From Deltaproteobacteria bacterium (lineage in GTDB: Bacteria; Myxococcota_A; UBA9160; SZUA-336), in assembly GCA_030624945.1 (NCBI GenBank), contig JAUXJB010000093.1, positions 1-6,285 of the forward strand: a stretch of DNA of 6,285 nt, written 5' to 3'. The notes under the pieces were generated by a model. The model made no database searches and had not been told where the DNA came from. It was given only the letters and a program-made list of their open reading frames with translations. The position numbers were made by a program, and so were the translations under genes. Positions 1-6,159 of this stretch are shown piece after piece (positions within the stretch are counted from its first letter, which is position 1; each line of letters opens with the position of its first letter).

Positions 1-864
1 CCTCTCATCGAGGGCGCACGCCTCTACGGACGGGGCTCCTGCGACACGAAAGCCGGTATTGAGTCCGAGATCGAAGCGCTGGGCAGGGTACTCGAGAGCG
101 GCAGCTTGCGGTGCAACCTGATTCTGGTCGGGGAAGCCGACGAGGAGCTCGGCAGCGAGGGGGCACGGGCGGTCGTGGATCACCTGGAGTCCCGTCGGCC
201 CGATTGGGCGATCGCGACGGAACCCACCGACCTGCGCGTCGTGACCCACCACAAGGGTGTCGCTCAGGTCGGCTTGAGCGCACGCGGCGTCGCATGCCAC
301 AGCTCCGATCCGTCTGCAGGTCGCAACGCGATCGTCTTGATCGCGCGGACCATTCTCGCTCTGGAGGAGCTGTCCGACGACATCTCCTCCCGCCCCGATC
401 CGAGACTCGGAGTGTCCACCCTCTCGATCGGGGTGGTGGGTGGCGGTCACGCCTGGAACATCGTCCCCGACCGGGCGTGGCTCACGTTCGACCGACGCCT
501 ACTCCCCAGCGAGGATATCCAGTCCGTGCGCCGCGAGATCGAGAGCCGTTTGAAGCTGAGCGGCATCGAGGACGTGGAGTTCGAACGGTGCTCCCTGCTG
601 AAGCCCGCACTGGCGACGCAAGACGACAGCCCCGCCGTCCGCACGTGCCAGCGCGCGCTCGCGGACGAGCAGCTGCCGGAGGGCCCACGAGCGGTCGCCT
701 TCGGCACCGATGCCGGCGTCTTCTCTCTGGCTGGGATCGCGAGCGTGGTGATCGGACCCGGCTCGATCGAGCAGGCGCACACGGCACGCGAGTGGGTCGA
801 GGTCGAGCAGGTCGAGACCATGGCGCGCCTGTTCCGGCGCCTATTCGAGGATCCCGCGGGCTAG
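1..864 (+). CDS. M20-family metallo-amidohydrolase, ArgE-like (5'-truncated by window edge)
   Basis: This is probably a cytoplasmic two-metal amidohydrolase that removes an acyl group from an N-acylated amino acid or amine; N-acetylornithine deacetylase (ArgE) is the closest family I recognise. The window holds 287 residues up to TAG. The N-terminal 90-100 residues, including the first metal-binding His-x-Asp, lie upstream. Visible signatures, numbered from the window start: GRGSCDTKAG (10-19, bridging Asp15), GEADEELGSEG (44-54, catalytic base Glu48 and metal ligand Glu49), ATEPTDL (72-78, metal ligand Glu74), CHSSDPSAGRNAI (99-111, dimerisation-domain motif with His100), and SIEQAHTAREW near the C-terminus (metal ligand His260). 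The order, spacing and wording of these motifs match E. coli ArgE better than DapE or carboxypeptidase G2 types, from memory. No visible active-site residue is missing. The substrate is inferred only: ArgE-like proteins are often recruited to other N-acyl compounds, and no arginine-pathway genes are in view. The GH20 gene follows on the same strand after 79 bases. Confidence -1.
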   Translation, partial: PLIEGARLYGRGSCDTKAGIESEIEALGRVLESGSLRCNLILVGEADEELGSEGARAVVDHLESRRPDWAIATEPTDLRVVTHHKGVAQVGLSARGVACHSSDPSAGRNAIVLIARTILALEELSDDISSRPDPRLGVSTLSIGVVGGGHAWNIVPDRAWLTFDRRLLPSEDIQSVRREIESRLKLSGIEDVEFERCSLLKPALATQDDSPAVRTCQRALADEQLPEGPRAVAFGTDAGVFSLAGIASVVIGPGSIEQAHTAREWVEVEQVETMARLFRRLFEDPAG

Positions 865-910
865 TGTCCTGGTCCGGGAATGCGGGCGCATTCCCGGAAC
901 AGGACACTGG
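861..910. repeat. 50-bp near-perfect inverted repeat (long hairpin) overlapping the M20 stop codon
   Basis: Positions 861-910 form a palindrome centred between 885 and 886. The left arm reads GTGTCCTGGTCCGGGAATGC (864-883). The right arm is its complement apart from one G/A mismatch (872 against 899), and 862/909 is a G/T wobble. In RNA this would be a stem of more than 20 bp with a tiny GC-rich loop. The TAG of the upstream gene (862-864) lies inside the left arm. No run of T follows directly, so it is not a textbook intrinsic terminator. A small second stem (CCGC/GCGG, about 915-925) followed by a pyrimidine stretch (927-934) could act as a weak terminator. It may instead be a REP-like dispersed palindrome, an mRNA 3'-end stabiliser, or a protein-binding site. 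Confidence -1.
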
Positions 911-943
911 GGCGCCGCCGGGCGGACTTTCTTTGCTCGGAGC

Positions 944-2812
944 GTGATCTCGTCCCATCTTAGGTTCGTGCCCGAACGACCATATCTGCTCCCGGTCCCG
1001 CGGAGTCTCGTATTCGAGTCCGGATCCCACCGGCTTCCCGATGCGACGACGGTCTCCGGCAGCGACCCGACCGCCCTCCGGCGGGTCCTCGAGAGCGTGG
1101 CGGGCCGGGCAGGCGTGAGCGCGGTCGCCGCAGATCCCCCCGCACGGGTCGATCTCCGCGCGGCAAACGGCCTCCCTCCGGAGGGCTACCGCCTGCGGAT
1201 CTCCTCCGACCGGGTCGAGATCGAAGCCGGCGACGCGCCGGGCTTCCTGTGGGCGGCCGGAACGCTGGACCAGCTCCTCGCCCAGTGCGGCAGGGAGCTC
1301 CCTCGTCTGCGGATCGAGGACTGGCCGGACTTTCCCGTACGCGCCTACATGCTCGACATCAGTCGCGACCGCGTGCCCACGAACGCGACGCTTCGCGAGC
1401 TCGTGGAGATGCTCGGGCGCCTGCGCATCAATCAGCTCCAGCTCTACACCGAGCACACGTTCGCGTATCGCGAGCACGAGATCGTCTGGCGGGATGCCTC
1501 GCCGCTCACGCACGACGAGGTGCGGTCGCTGGATGCGCACTGCGCCGCCCACGGCATCGAACTCGTTCCCAATCAGAACAGCTTCGGTCACATGGAACGC
1601 TGGCTGCGCCACGCGCCCTACGCACACCTGGCCGAGCTCGCCAACGGACCGCAGGCGCGGTCGCCCGCCTGCCTGGCTCCCGGGCCGGAGAGCACCGCAT
1701 TCGCGCGCGCGCTCTACGCCGAGCTGCTGCCCTGCTTTTCCAGTCGGACGGTCAACATCGGCTGCGACGAGACGGTCGAGCTCGGGCAGGGACGCAGTCG
1801 CGCAGCGTGCGAGCGGCTCGGTCGCGAGCGCGTCTATCTCGATCACCTGAAGGAGCTGATCGCCGGACTGCAAGAGCAGGGTTACACCGTTCAGTTCTGG
1901 GCCGACATGGTCGCGCGGCACCCGGAGCTGATCGAGAAGCTCCCGAAGGAGCGGGTGATCGCATTGGCCTGGGGATACGAGGCGCCGCGCGACCCGGCCC
2001 ACGTACCCGCCCAGGTTCTCGAGCGCCTGGAGAGCAGCGGCATCGACCCCGAGAGCCTGCTCCTGGGCTTCGACGAGCGCGTGCGCTCCCTGGCCGAGGC
2101 GGGCCTTCCATACTATGTGTGCCCCGGGACCTCGAGCTGGAACAGCCTGATGGGTCGCTGGCCGAACGCGCGGGCCAACCTGCTGGACGCCGCCGAGGTG
2201 GGGCTCGCGCGGGGGGCCCGCGGCTACCTGATCACGGACTGGGGCGACAACGGGCACCTGCAGCCCCCCTGTGTGAGCCTCCCGCCCATCGCCTACGGGG
2301 CTGCCCTCGCCTGGTGCATCGAGAGCGGTCGCGACGTGGACCTGGAGGGCGCGCTCGGCGCGCTGCTCCTCGACGGCGAGGACGCCGCCCGCGCCCCGAC
2401 CCTGCTGCGTCTTGGCGCGCTCTACGCGGATACCGGCCTCGAGGCGCTGAACGCGAGCCCGCTCTCGCTCGGCCTGCTGCGCCCGCTGGACACCAGCCTG
2501 GCCTGCTGGGGGGAGACGAGCCGGGAGCGCCTGGAGACCGTCGTGGATGTGCTCGAAGAGGTGCGCGCGGAGCTCACGGGTTCCGCCTCCTCAATCGGGA
2601 GAGAGCTGGCGCAGGCCGCCGGCCTGGCGCGGCACGGGGCGTGGCGCCTCGCGCACTCCCAGCTCGACACCGGCCCCGGCCGCGCGGAGCTGCGTGCGGA
2701 TCTGGAGGCACTGATCGAGGAGCAGGCCGCGGTGTGGGCCCTGCGGAGCCGGCCGGGTGGGCTGACCGACAGCCTCGCGAGGTTGCGCAGCCGGCTCGCC
2801 GATTACGAGTGA
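944..2812 (+). CDS. Glycoside hydrolase family 20 protein, beta-N-acetylhexosaminidase type, cytoplasmic
   Basis: This protein of 622 residues most likely hydrolyses terminal beta-linked N-acetylhexosamine (GlcNAc or GalNAc), using the substrate's own acetamido group as nucleophile, as GH20 enzymes do. Residues about 10-125 look like the GH20 accessory N-terminal domain. The (beta/alpha)8 catalytic domain runs from about 130 to 440. Visible motifs are LDISRDRVPT (137-146), EHTFAY (170-175), NQNSFGHMERW (210-220), the NIGCDET segment with the Asp275-Glu276 pair (acetamido-orienting Asp and general acid Glu in the family), and active-site-type aromatics in FWADM (Trp319), AWGYE (Trp343), TSSWNS (Trp399) and TDWGDNGH (Trp433). 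The C-terminal 180 residues are largely helical with an RSRPGGL motif near 601-607. There is no signal peptide or membrane segment, so it should act on imported or internally made sugars. The start is uncertain: GTG at 944 has GGAG only one base upstream, while GTG at 968 (giving MPERPYLLPVP) also suits the domain boundary. The exact glycan specificity cannot be read from sequence. Confidence -1.
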   Translation: MISSHLRFVPERPYLLPVPRSLVFESGSHRLPDATTVSGSDPTALRRVLESVAGRAGVSAVAADPPARVDLRAANGLPPEGYRLRISSDRVEIEAGDAPGFLWAAGTLDQLLAQCGRELPRLRIEDWPDFPVRAYMLDISRDRVPTNATLRELVEMLGRLRINQLQLYTEHTFAYREHEIVWRDASPLTHDEVRSLDAHCAAHGIELVPNQNSFGHMERWLRHAPYAHLAELANGPQARSPACLAPGPESTAFARALYAELLPCFSSRTVNIGCDETVELGQGRSRAACERLGRERVYLDHLKELIAGLQEQGYTVQFWADMVARHPELIEKLPKERVIALAWGYEAPRDPAHVPAQVLERLESSGIDPESLLLGFDERVRSLAEAGLPYYVCPGTSSWNSLMGRWPNARANLLDAAEVGLARGARGYLITDWGDNGHLQPPCVSLPPIAYGAALAWCIESGRDVDLEGALGALLLDGEDAARAPTLLRLGALYADTGLEALNASPLSLGLLRPLDTSLACWGETSRERLETVVDVLEEVRAELTGSASSIGRELAQAAGLARHGAWRLAHSQLDTGPGRAELRADLEALIEEQAAVWALRSRPGGLTDSLARLRSRLADYE

Positions 2813-3694
2813 CTACTCGCGCGCGACGAAGGGTCGGGCCAGATCTGCGGGTCCCTTTGCCCTGCCCGCGAAGAGCGTGAGCACGACGAGCGTCAGAACG
2901 TACGGGGTCATCAGCAGCAGGTTGTAGGGGATCTCCACTCCCCTCGCCTGCAGCCGGAACTGCAGGGCGCTGGCGCCGCCGAACAGGAGCGCGCCCAGAA
3001 CGATGCGTCCGGGCCGGTAGCCACCGAAGAGCACCAGGGCCAGCGCGATGAAACCGCGCCCGCTCGTCATGCCCTCCACGAAGGTGTCCGTGAGCCAGAG
3101 CACGAGGCTGCTCCCGGCGAGCCCCGCACAAACGCCGCCGAAGATCGTCGCAGCCCAGCGGGTCCGGAGCACCCGCACGCCCTGCGCGTGCGCCGCCTCC
3201 GCGGACTCGCCCACCGCGCGAACCGCGAGTCCCCAGCGCGTCCTGCTCAGGAACAGCACCACGGTAGCCACCTGAAGCGCTGTGACGAGCACAAACCCGT
3301 TCACGCCGGGTGCGACCTCGGGCATCACAGGCGACGTGAGCGTGGAGGCGCCCGCCGGGAGCAACACCCGATAGGCGCTGCCCGTCACCCCGAGTGCCAG
3401 CACGTTGATGGCCATGCCGCATACGATCGGATCGGAGTTCCGCCCGATCACGAAGAGCGCGAAGAGCGCGGCCAGTGCCGCACCCGCCAGCATTCCCGCG
3501 GCGAGTGCCAGACCGACGGAGCCGGTGGTCGCCCCGACGGCAAAGGCGGCGAACGCCCCCGCCAGCATCATCCCCTCGATTCCGATGTTGAGGACGCCCG
3601 CGCGCTCCGCGACCAGCTCGCCCATGGCCGCGATCGCCAGCGGGACGGACAGGCGCAACGTCGCCAGGAGCAGCGCGACTCCGATCGCGTCCAC
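2813..3694 (-). CDS. BMP-class ABC transporter permease 2 (NupQ/YufQ-like)
   Basis: This 293-residue polytopic inner-membrane protein is one half of the channel of a BMP-type importer, the class that takes up nucleosides and related small molecules in characterised members. It has about eight to ten hydrophobic segments. The early family motif ERAGVLNIGIEGMMLAGA is at residues 30-47. GRNSDPIVCGMAIN (84-97) follows, and the cytoplasmic coupling loop that contacts the ATPase is around RTRWGLAVRAVGESAEAAHA (150-169). The length is usual for the family. I chose GTG at 3694 because it lies two bases after the stop of permease 1 and has a GGAGG eight bases upstream. The frame stays open much further upstream, but that stretch is a shadow of permease 1. 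It is the last gene of the operon, and its TAG (2813-2815) touches the TGA of the convergent GH20 gene. The substrate cannot be deduced from the permease alone. Confidence -1.
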   Translation of the reverse strand: MDAIGVALLLATLRLSVPLAIAAMGELVAERAGVLNIGIEGMMLAGAFAAFAVGATTGSVGLALAAGMLAGAALAALFALFVIGRNSDPIVCGMAINVLALGVTGSAYRVLLPAGASTLTSPVMPEVAPGVNGFVLVTALQVATVVLFLSRTRWGLAVRAVGESAEAAHAQGVRVLRTRWAATIFGGVCAGLAGSSLVLWLTDTFVEGMTSGRGFIALALVLFGGYRPGRIVLGALLFGGASALQFRLQARGVEIPYNLLLMTPYVLTLVVLTLFAGRAKGPADLARPFVARE

Positions 3695-3696
3695 GC

Positions 3697-4710
3697 CTAC
3701 GACCTCCGCCCGGCCAGCGCGAAGCCGACCGAGAGAAAGATCACGATCGCCTCGATCACCTGTACGGTGACCGAGGGGACACCCGCGACGCGCTGCATCG
3801 CCCCGCTCCCGCTGGCGAGCGCCGCGAAGAACAGCGCCGCGGGCAGCACCCCCAGGGGGTGCAGACGCGCGAGCAAAGAGACCGCGATGGCGGTGAAGCC
3901 ATAGCCCGGGGAGAGATTCTCGAACAGGCGCCCCGTCACGCCCGCAATCTCGATGGCCCCCGCGAGGCCGGCGAGCCCCCCCGAGAGCAGCAGAGCGCGA
4001 ACGACCTCGCGTTCCGGTGACACCCCGGCGTAACGGGCGGCGTCGGGCGAGGCTCCGACGGCGCGCAGGCGCAGCCCTACCGCGCTGCGAAACAGGAGGA
4101 GCCACACGGCGAAGGGCAGTAGCAGCACCAGCACCACACCGCCGTGGATCCGCAGCAGGCCGGGCGGGATCCCGAGCCGCCCGGCCTCCGGTAGCAGATC
4201 GCTCTGCGGGTAGGACCCCGCCAGCTCCTGCAGCGGGCCGTGCACGGCCCAGGCCACGGCCAGGACCGCGACGAAGTTGAGCAGGATCGTCGAGAGCACC
4301 TCGGATACACCGCGTTGTGTCTTGAGCAGAGCGGCGATCCCCGCCCAGAGTGCTCCCGCCAGTGCACCGCCGGCCAGCAGGACGGGGATCAGGATCGCGG
4401 CGGGCGCATCGGGGAGCAGCCGCGTGCCGAGCGCTGTCGCGGCCAGGGCGCCCAGGTAGAGCTGCCCCTCGCCGCCGATGTTCCACACGCCACAGCGGAA
4501 GGCCAGGGAGACCCCGAGCCCGATCAGGGCCAGCGGCATCATACGCACAACGGTGTTCTCCAGCGCCAGCCGGTCTCCGAAGGCCCCGCCCGCCAGCGCC
4601 ACCAGCGCGCGGGCGGGGTTGGCACCGAGCAAGACGAGCACGAGCACAGCGCAGCCCAGCGCGATCAGGACCGCGAGCGACGGCTCGATCCAGGCACGCC
4701 AGCTCTTCAC
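3697..4710 (-). CDS. BMP-class ABC transporter permease 1 (NupP/YufP-like)
   Basis: This 337-residue inner-membrane permease is the larger of the two channel subunits of the importer. A first membrane helix at about residues 12-30 is followed by a short periplasmic stretch. The family hallmark RCGVWNIGGEGQLYLGA is at residues 72-88. A TQRGVSEVLSTILLNF segment (131-146) is typical of this permease type. The cytoplasmic coupling loop is VGLRLRAVGASPDAARYAGV (211-230), and further helices run to the end. The start is GTG at 4710. It shares four bases (GTGA, read on the minus strand) with the stop of the ATPase gene, the usual sign of translational coupling. The upstream extension of this open frame overlaps the ATPase and is low-complexity, Arg/Gly-rich shadow sequence, so I rejected it. 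It probably forms a heterodimer with permease 2. No key motif is missing. Confidence -1.
   Translation of the reverse strand: MKSWRAWIEPSLAVLIALGCAVLVLVLLGANPARALVALAGGAFGDRLALENTVVRMMPLALIGLGVSLAFRCGVWNIGGEGQLYLGALAATALGTRLLPDAPAAILIPVLLAGGALAGALWAGIAALLKTQRGVSEVLSTILLNFVAVLAVAWAVHGPLQELAGSYPQSDLLPEAGRLGIPPGLLRIHGGVVLVLLLPFAVWLLLFRSAVGLRLRAVGASPDAARYAGVSPEREVVRALLLSGGLAGLAGAIEIAGVTGRLFENLSPGYGFTAIAVSLLARLHPLGVLPAALFFAALASGSGAMQRVAGVPSVTVQVIEAIVIFLSVGFALAGRRS
3703..3707 (-). promoter_or_regulatory. Ribosome binding site for permease 2
   Basis: GGAGG (minus strand) lies eight bases before the GTG at 3694, inside the last codons of permease 1. It is the clearest Shine-Dalgarno sequence in the window and decides the start of permease 2, whose open frame otherwise extends far upstream. 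Confidence -1.
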
Positions 4711-6155
4711 GCGCCGCCCAATCCCAGCATCAGCTCCCCGATGCGCTCCCGCGTCCGTCGCTCGGGCTCTACGGCCGTGAGGCGTCCCCGGAAGAGCACG
4801 CAGACCCGCGTACCCAGCTCCAGCACCTCGTCGAGATCGGTCGAGATCAGCAGGACCGCCGCGCCGGCGCGGGCCCGCTCGCGCAGCTCCTCGCGCACTG
4901 CCGCCGTCGCCGCGACGTCCAGTCCCCGCGTGGGGTTCACCGCGACCAGCACGCGGGGCTCGCCGCCCAACGCCCGCGCGACGCACAGCTTCTGCTGGTT
5001 TCCGCCGGAGAGCGCGCGCGCCTGCAAGTCCGGGGCGCCGCGAATTTCGAAGCGCGCGATCGACTCGCGCGCCACCCGCTGAAGCTCGGAGCTACGCAAG
5101 AACCCGTATCGGTAAAGCCGCTCCCGGCCCGCGCCGGCCGCCTCGGAGAGCGCGAGGTTCTCTCCGATCGAGAGGTCGAGCACGAGCCCCGTCCGCTGGC
5201 GGTCCCCGGACAGAACGGCGAGCGGGGGACGCAGTACCTCCAGGGTGCCCGATCCGATCGGCAGCACGCCGGCCAGTACCTCCTCGAGCGGCCCCTGTCC
5301 GTTCCCGTCGATGCCGGCTATCGCCAGGACCTCGCCCGCGCGCAGCTCGAGATCGATGCCGCCAAGCCCCGGCACCCGCAGATCTTGCAGACGCAGCGCG
5401 GGAGCGCCCGCTGCCATCGCCGGTGGACTTCCCGGGGGGGGCAACGCCTCGCCGACCATCCAGCGACCCAGCTCCGCCGCCGCGAGGCCCGCCACCGGAC
5501 GAGTGGCCACGCTGCGGCCAGCCCGCAGAACGGTCACGCGATCGCAGACGGCCGTGATCTCCGCGAGCTTGTGCGAGATGAAGAGCACGGTCGTTCCCCG
5601 TTCGCGCAAGCGGGGCAGGAGCGAGAGCAGCGCAGCCGCCTCCGAGGGGGCCAGCACGGCGGTCGGCTCGTCGAGGATGAGCACCCCCACGCCGCGCGCG
5701 AGGGCTCGCACGATCTCGAGGCGCTGTCTCTCTGCGACAGCAAGGGAATCGGCGGGCGCATCCGGATCCAGGCCGAGGTCGTAGAGCTCGAGGATTTCGC
5801 GAGCCCGCGCGCGAAGCTCCGCCCTGCGGAGGAAGGCCGGGAGCGGCTCGCCCAGGAGCAGGTTCTCCGCCACCGTGAGCGCCGGAACCAGCATGAAGTG
5901 CTGGTGGACGAGCCCGATCCCCAGCTCCAGGGCGCGCCTCGGTGTCGAGATCTCGCGTGGGACTCCGTCGATCAGGATCTCCCCCCGATCCGGTCGAACC
6001 AGTCCGTAGAGCGCACGTACGAGCGTGGACTTTCCGGCACCGTTCTCCCCCAGAACGGCATGGATCTCGCCCGGGGCCAGCTCCAGGTTCGCGCCGCGCA
6101 ATGCTTCCGTGCTGCCGAAGCGCTTGTGGATGTCGCGGAGGGCGACGCGCGGCAC
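4707..6155 (-). CDS. Double-domain ABC ATPase of a BMP-class importer (NupO/YufO-like)
   Basis: This 482-residue cytoplasmic ATPase carries two fused nucleotide-binding domains and powers uptake through the two permeases. Domain 1 has Walker A GENGAGKST (36-44), Q-loop within LVHQHFMLVP (82-91, a hallmark of the BMP-class ATPases), a signature written LAVAERQR (138-145) in place of the usual LSVGxxQR, Walker B LILDEPTA (159-166, catalytic Glu163) and switch His195. Domain 2 has a degenerate Walker A, GIDGNGQG (281-288), with Gln for the Lys. Its signature LSGGNQQK (382-389) is intact, but its Walker B, VLVAVNPTRGLD (402-413), has Asn407 for Glu and Thr439 stands where the switch His would be. 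One composite ATP site is therefore complete and the other degenerate; loss of the second Walker A is normal in this family. The protein is somewhat shorter than the usual 500-510 residues because domain 2 lacks a segment around 301-318. The start is GTG at 6155, four bases after the upstream stop, with GAGGGG ten bases before it. Confidence -1.
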   Translation of the reverse strand: MPRVALRDIHKRFGSTEALRGANLELAPGEIHAVLGENGAGKSTLVRALYGLVRPDRGEILIDGVPREISTPRRALELGIGLVHQHFMLVPALTVAENLLLGEPLPAFLRRAELRARAREILELYDLGLDPDAPADSLAVAERQRLEIVRALARGVGVLILDEPTAVLAPSEAAALLSLLPRLRERGTTVLFISHKLAEITAVCDRVTVLRAGRSVATRPVAGLAAAELGRWMVGEALPPPGSPPAMAAGAPALRLQDLRVPGLGGIDLELRAGEVLAIAGIDGNGQGPLEEVLAGVLPIGSGTLEVLRPPLAVLSGDRQRTGLVLDLSIGENLALSEAAGAGRERLYRYGFLRSSELQRVARESIARFEIRGAPDLQARALSGGNQQKLCVARALGGEPRVLVAVNPTRGLDVAATAAVREELRERARAGAAVLLISTDLDEVLELGTRVCVLFRGRLTAVEPERRTRERIGELMLGLGGA

Positions 6156-6159
6156 TCGC

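Noticed and set aside
911..935. Possible intrinsic terminator after the palindrome
   Set aside because: There is only a four- to five-base stem with a very short loop, and the following tract is mixed pyrimidine (ACTTTCTTT), not a T-run. Too weak to call as a separate feature.
865..943. Promoter for the GH20 gene in the gap after the M20 gene
   Set aside because: Most of the gap is the palindrome. I could not find a convincing -35/-10 pair, so co-transcription with the M20 gene is equally likely.
482..2257. Minus-strand open frame of 591 codons antisense to the M20 and GH20 genes
   Set aside because: It runs through two well-supported plus-strand genes and across the inverted repeat. Its translation is Arg/Pro/Gly-rich with no recognisable domain. 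Long antisense frames are expected at this GC content.
1249..2880. Plus-strand open frame of 543 codons overlapping the GH20 gene in another frame
   Set aside because: The translation is dominated by Arg, Ala, Gly and Pro with no motifs. The GH20 frame carries a full set of catalytic motifs over the same bases.
3695..4486. Upstream extension of the permease 2 frame
   Set aside because: It overlaps permease 1 entirely and its translation is Arg/Gly/Pro-rich noise. GTG at 3694 with GGAGG upstream gives a normal family length.
4711..4986. Upstream extension of the permease 1 frame
   Set aside because: It lies within the ATPase gene. The Arg/Gly-rich translation has no membrane segments, and the GTGA overlap at 4707-4710 gives a standard start.
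4240..5082. Plus-strand open frame of 280 codons antisense to the permease 1 and ATPase genes
   Set aside because: Low-complexity Gln/Arg/Ser-rich translation opposite genes with intact family motifs; a shadow frame.
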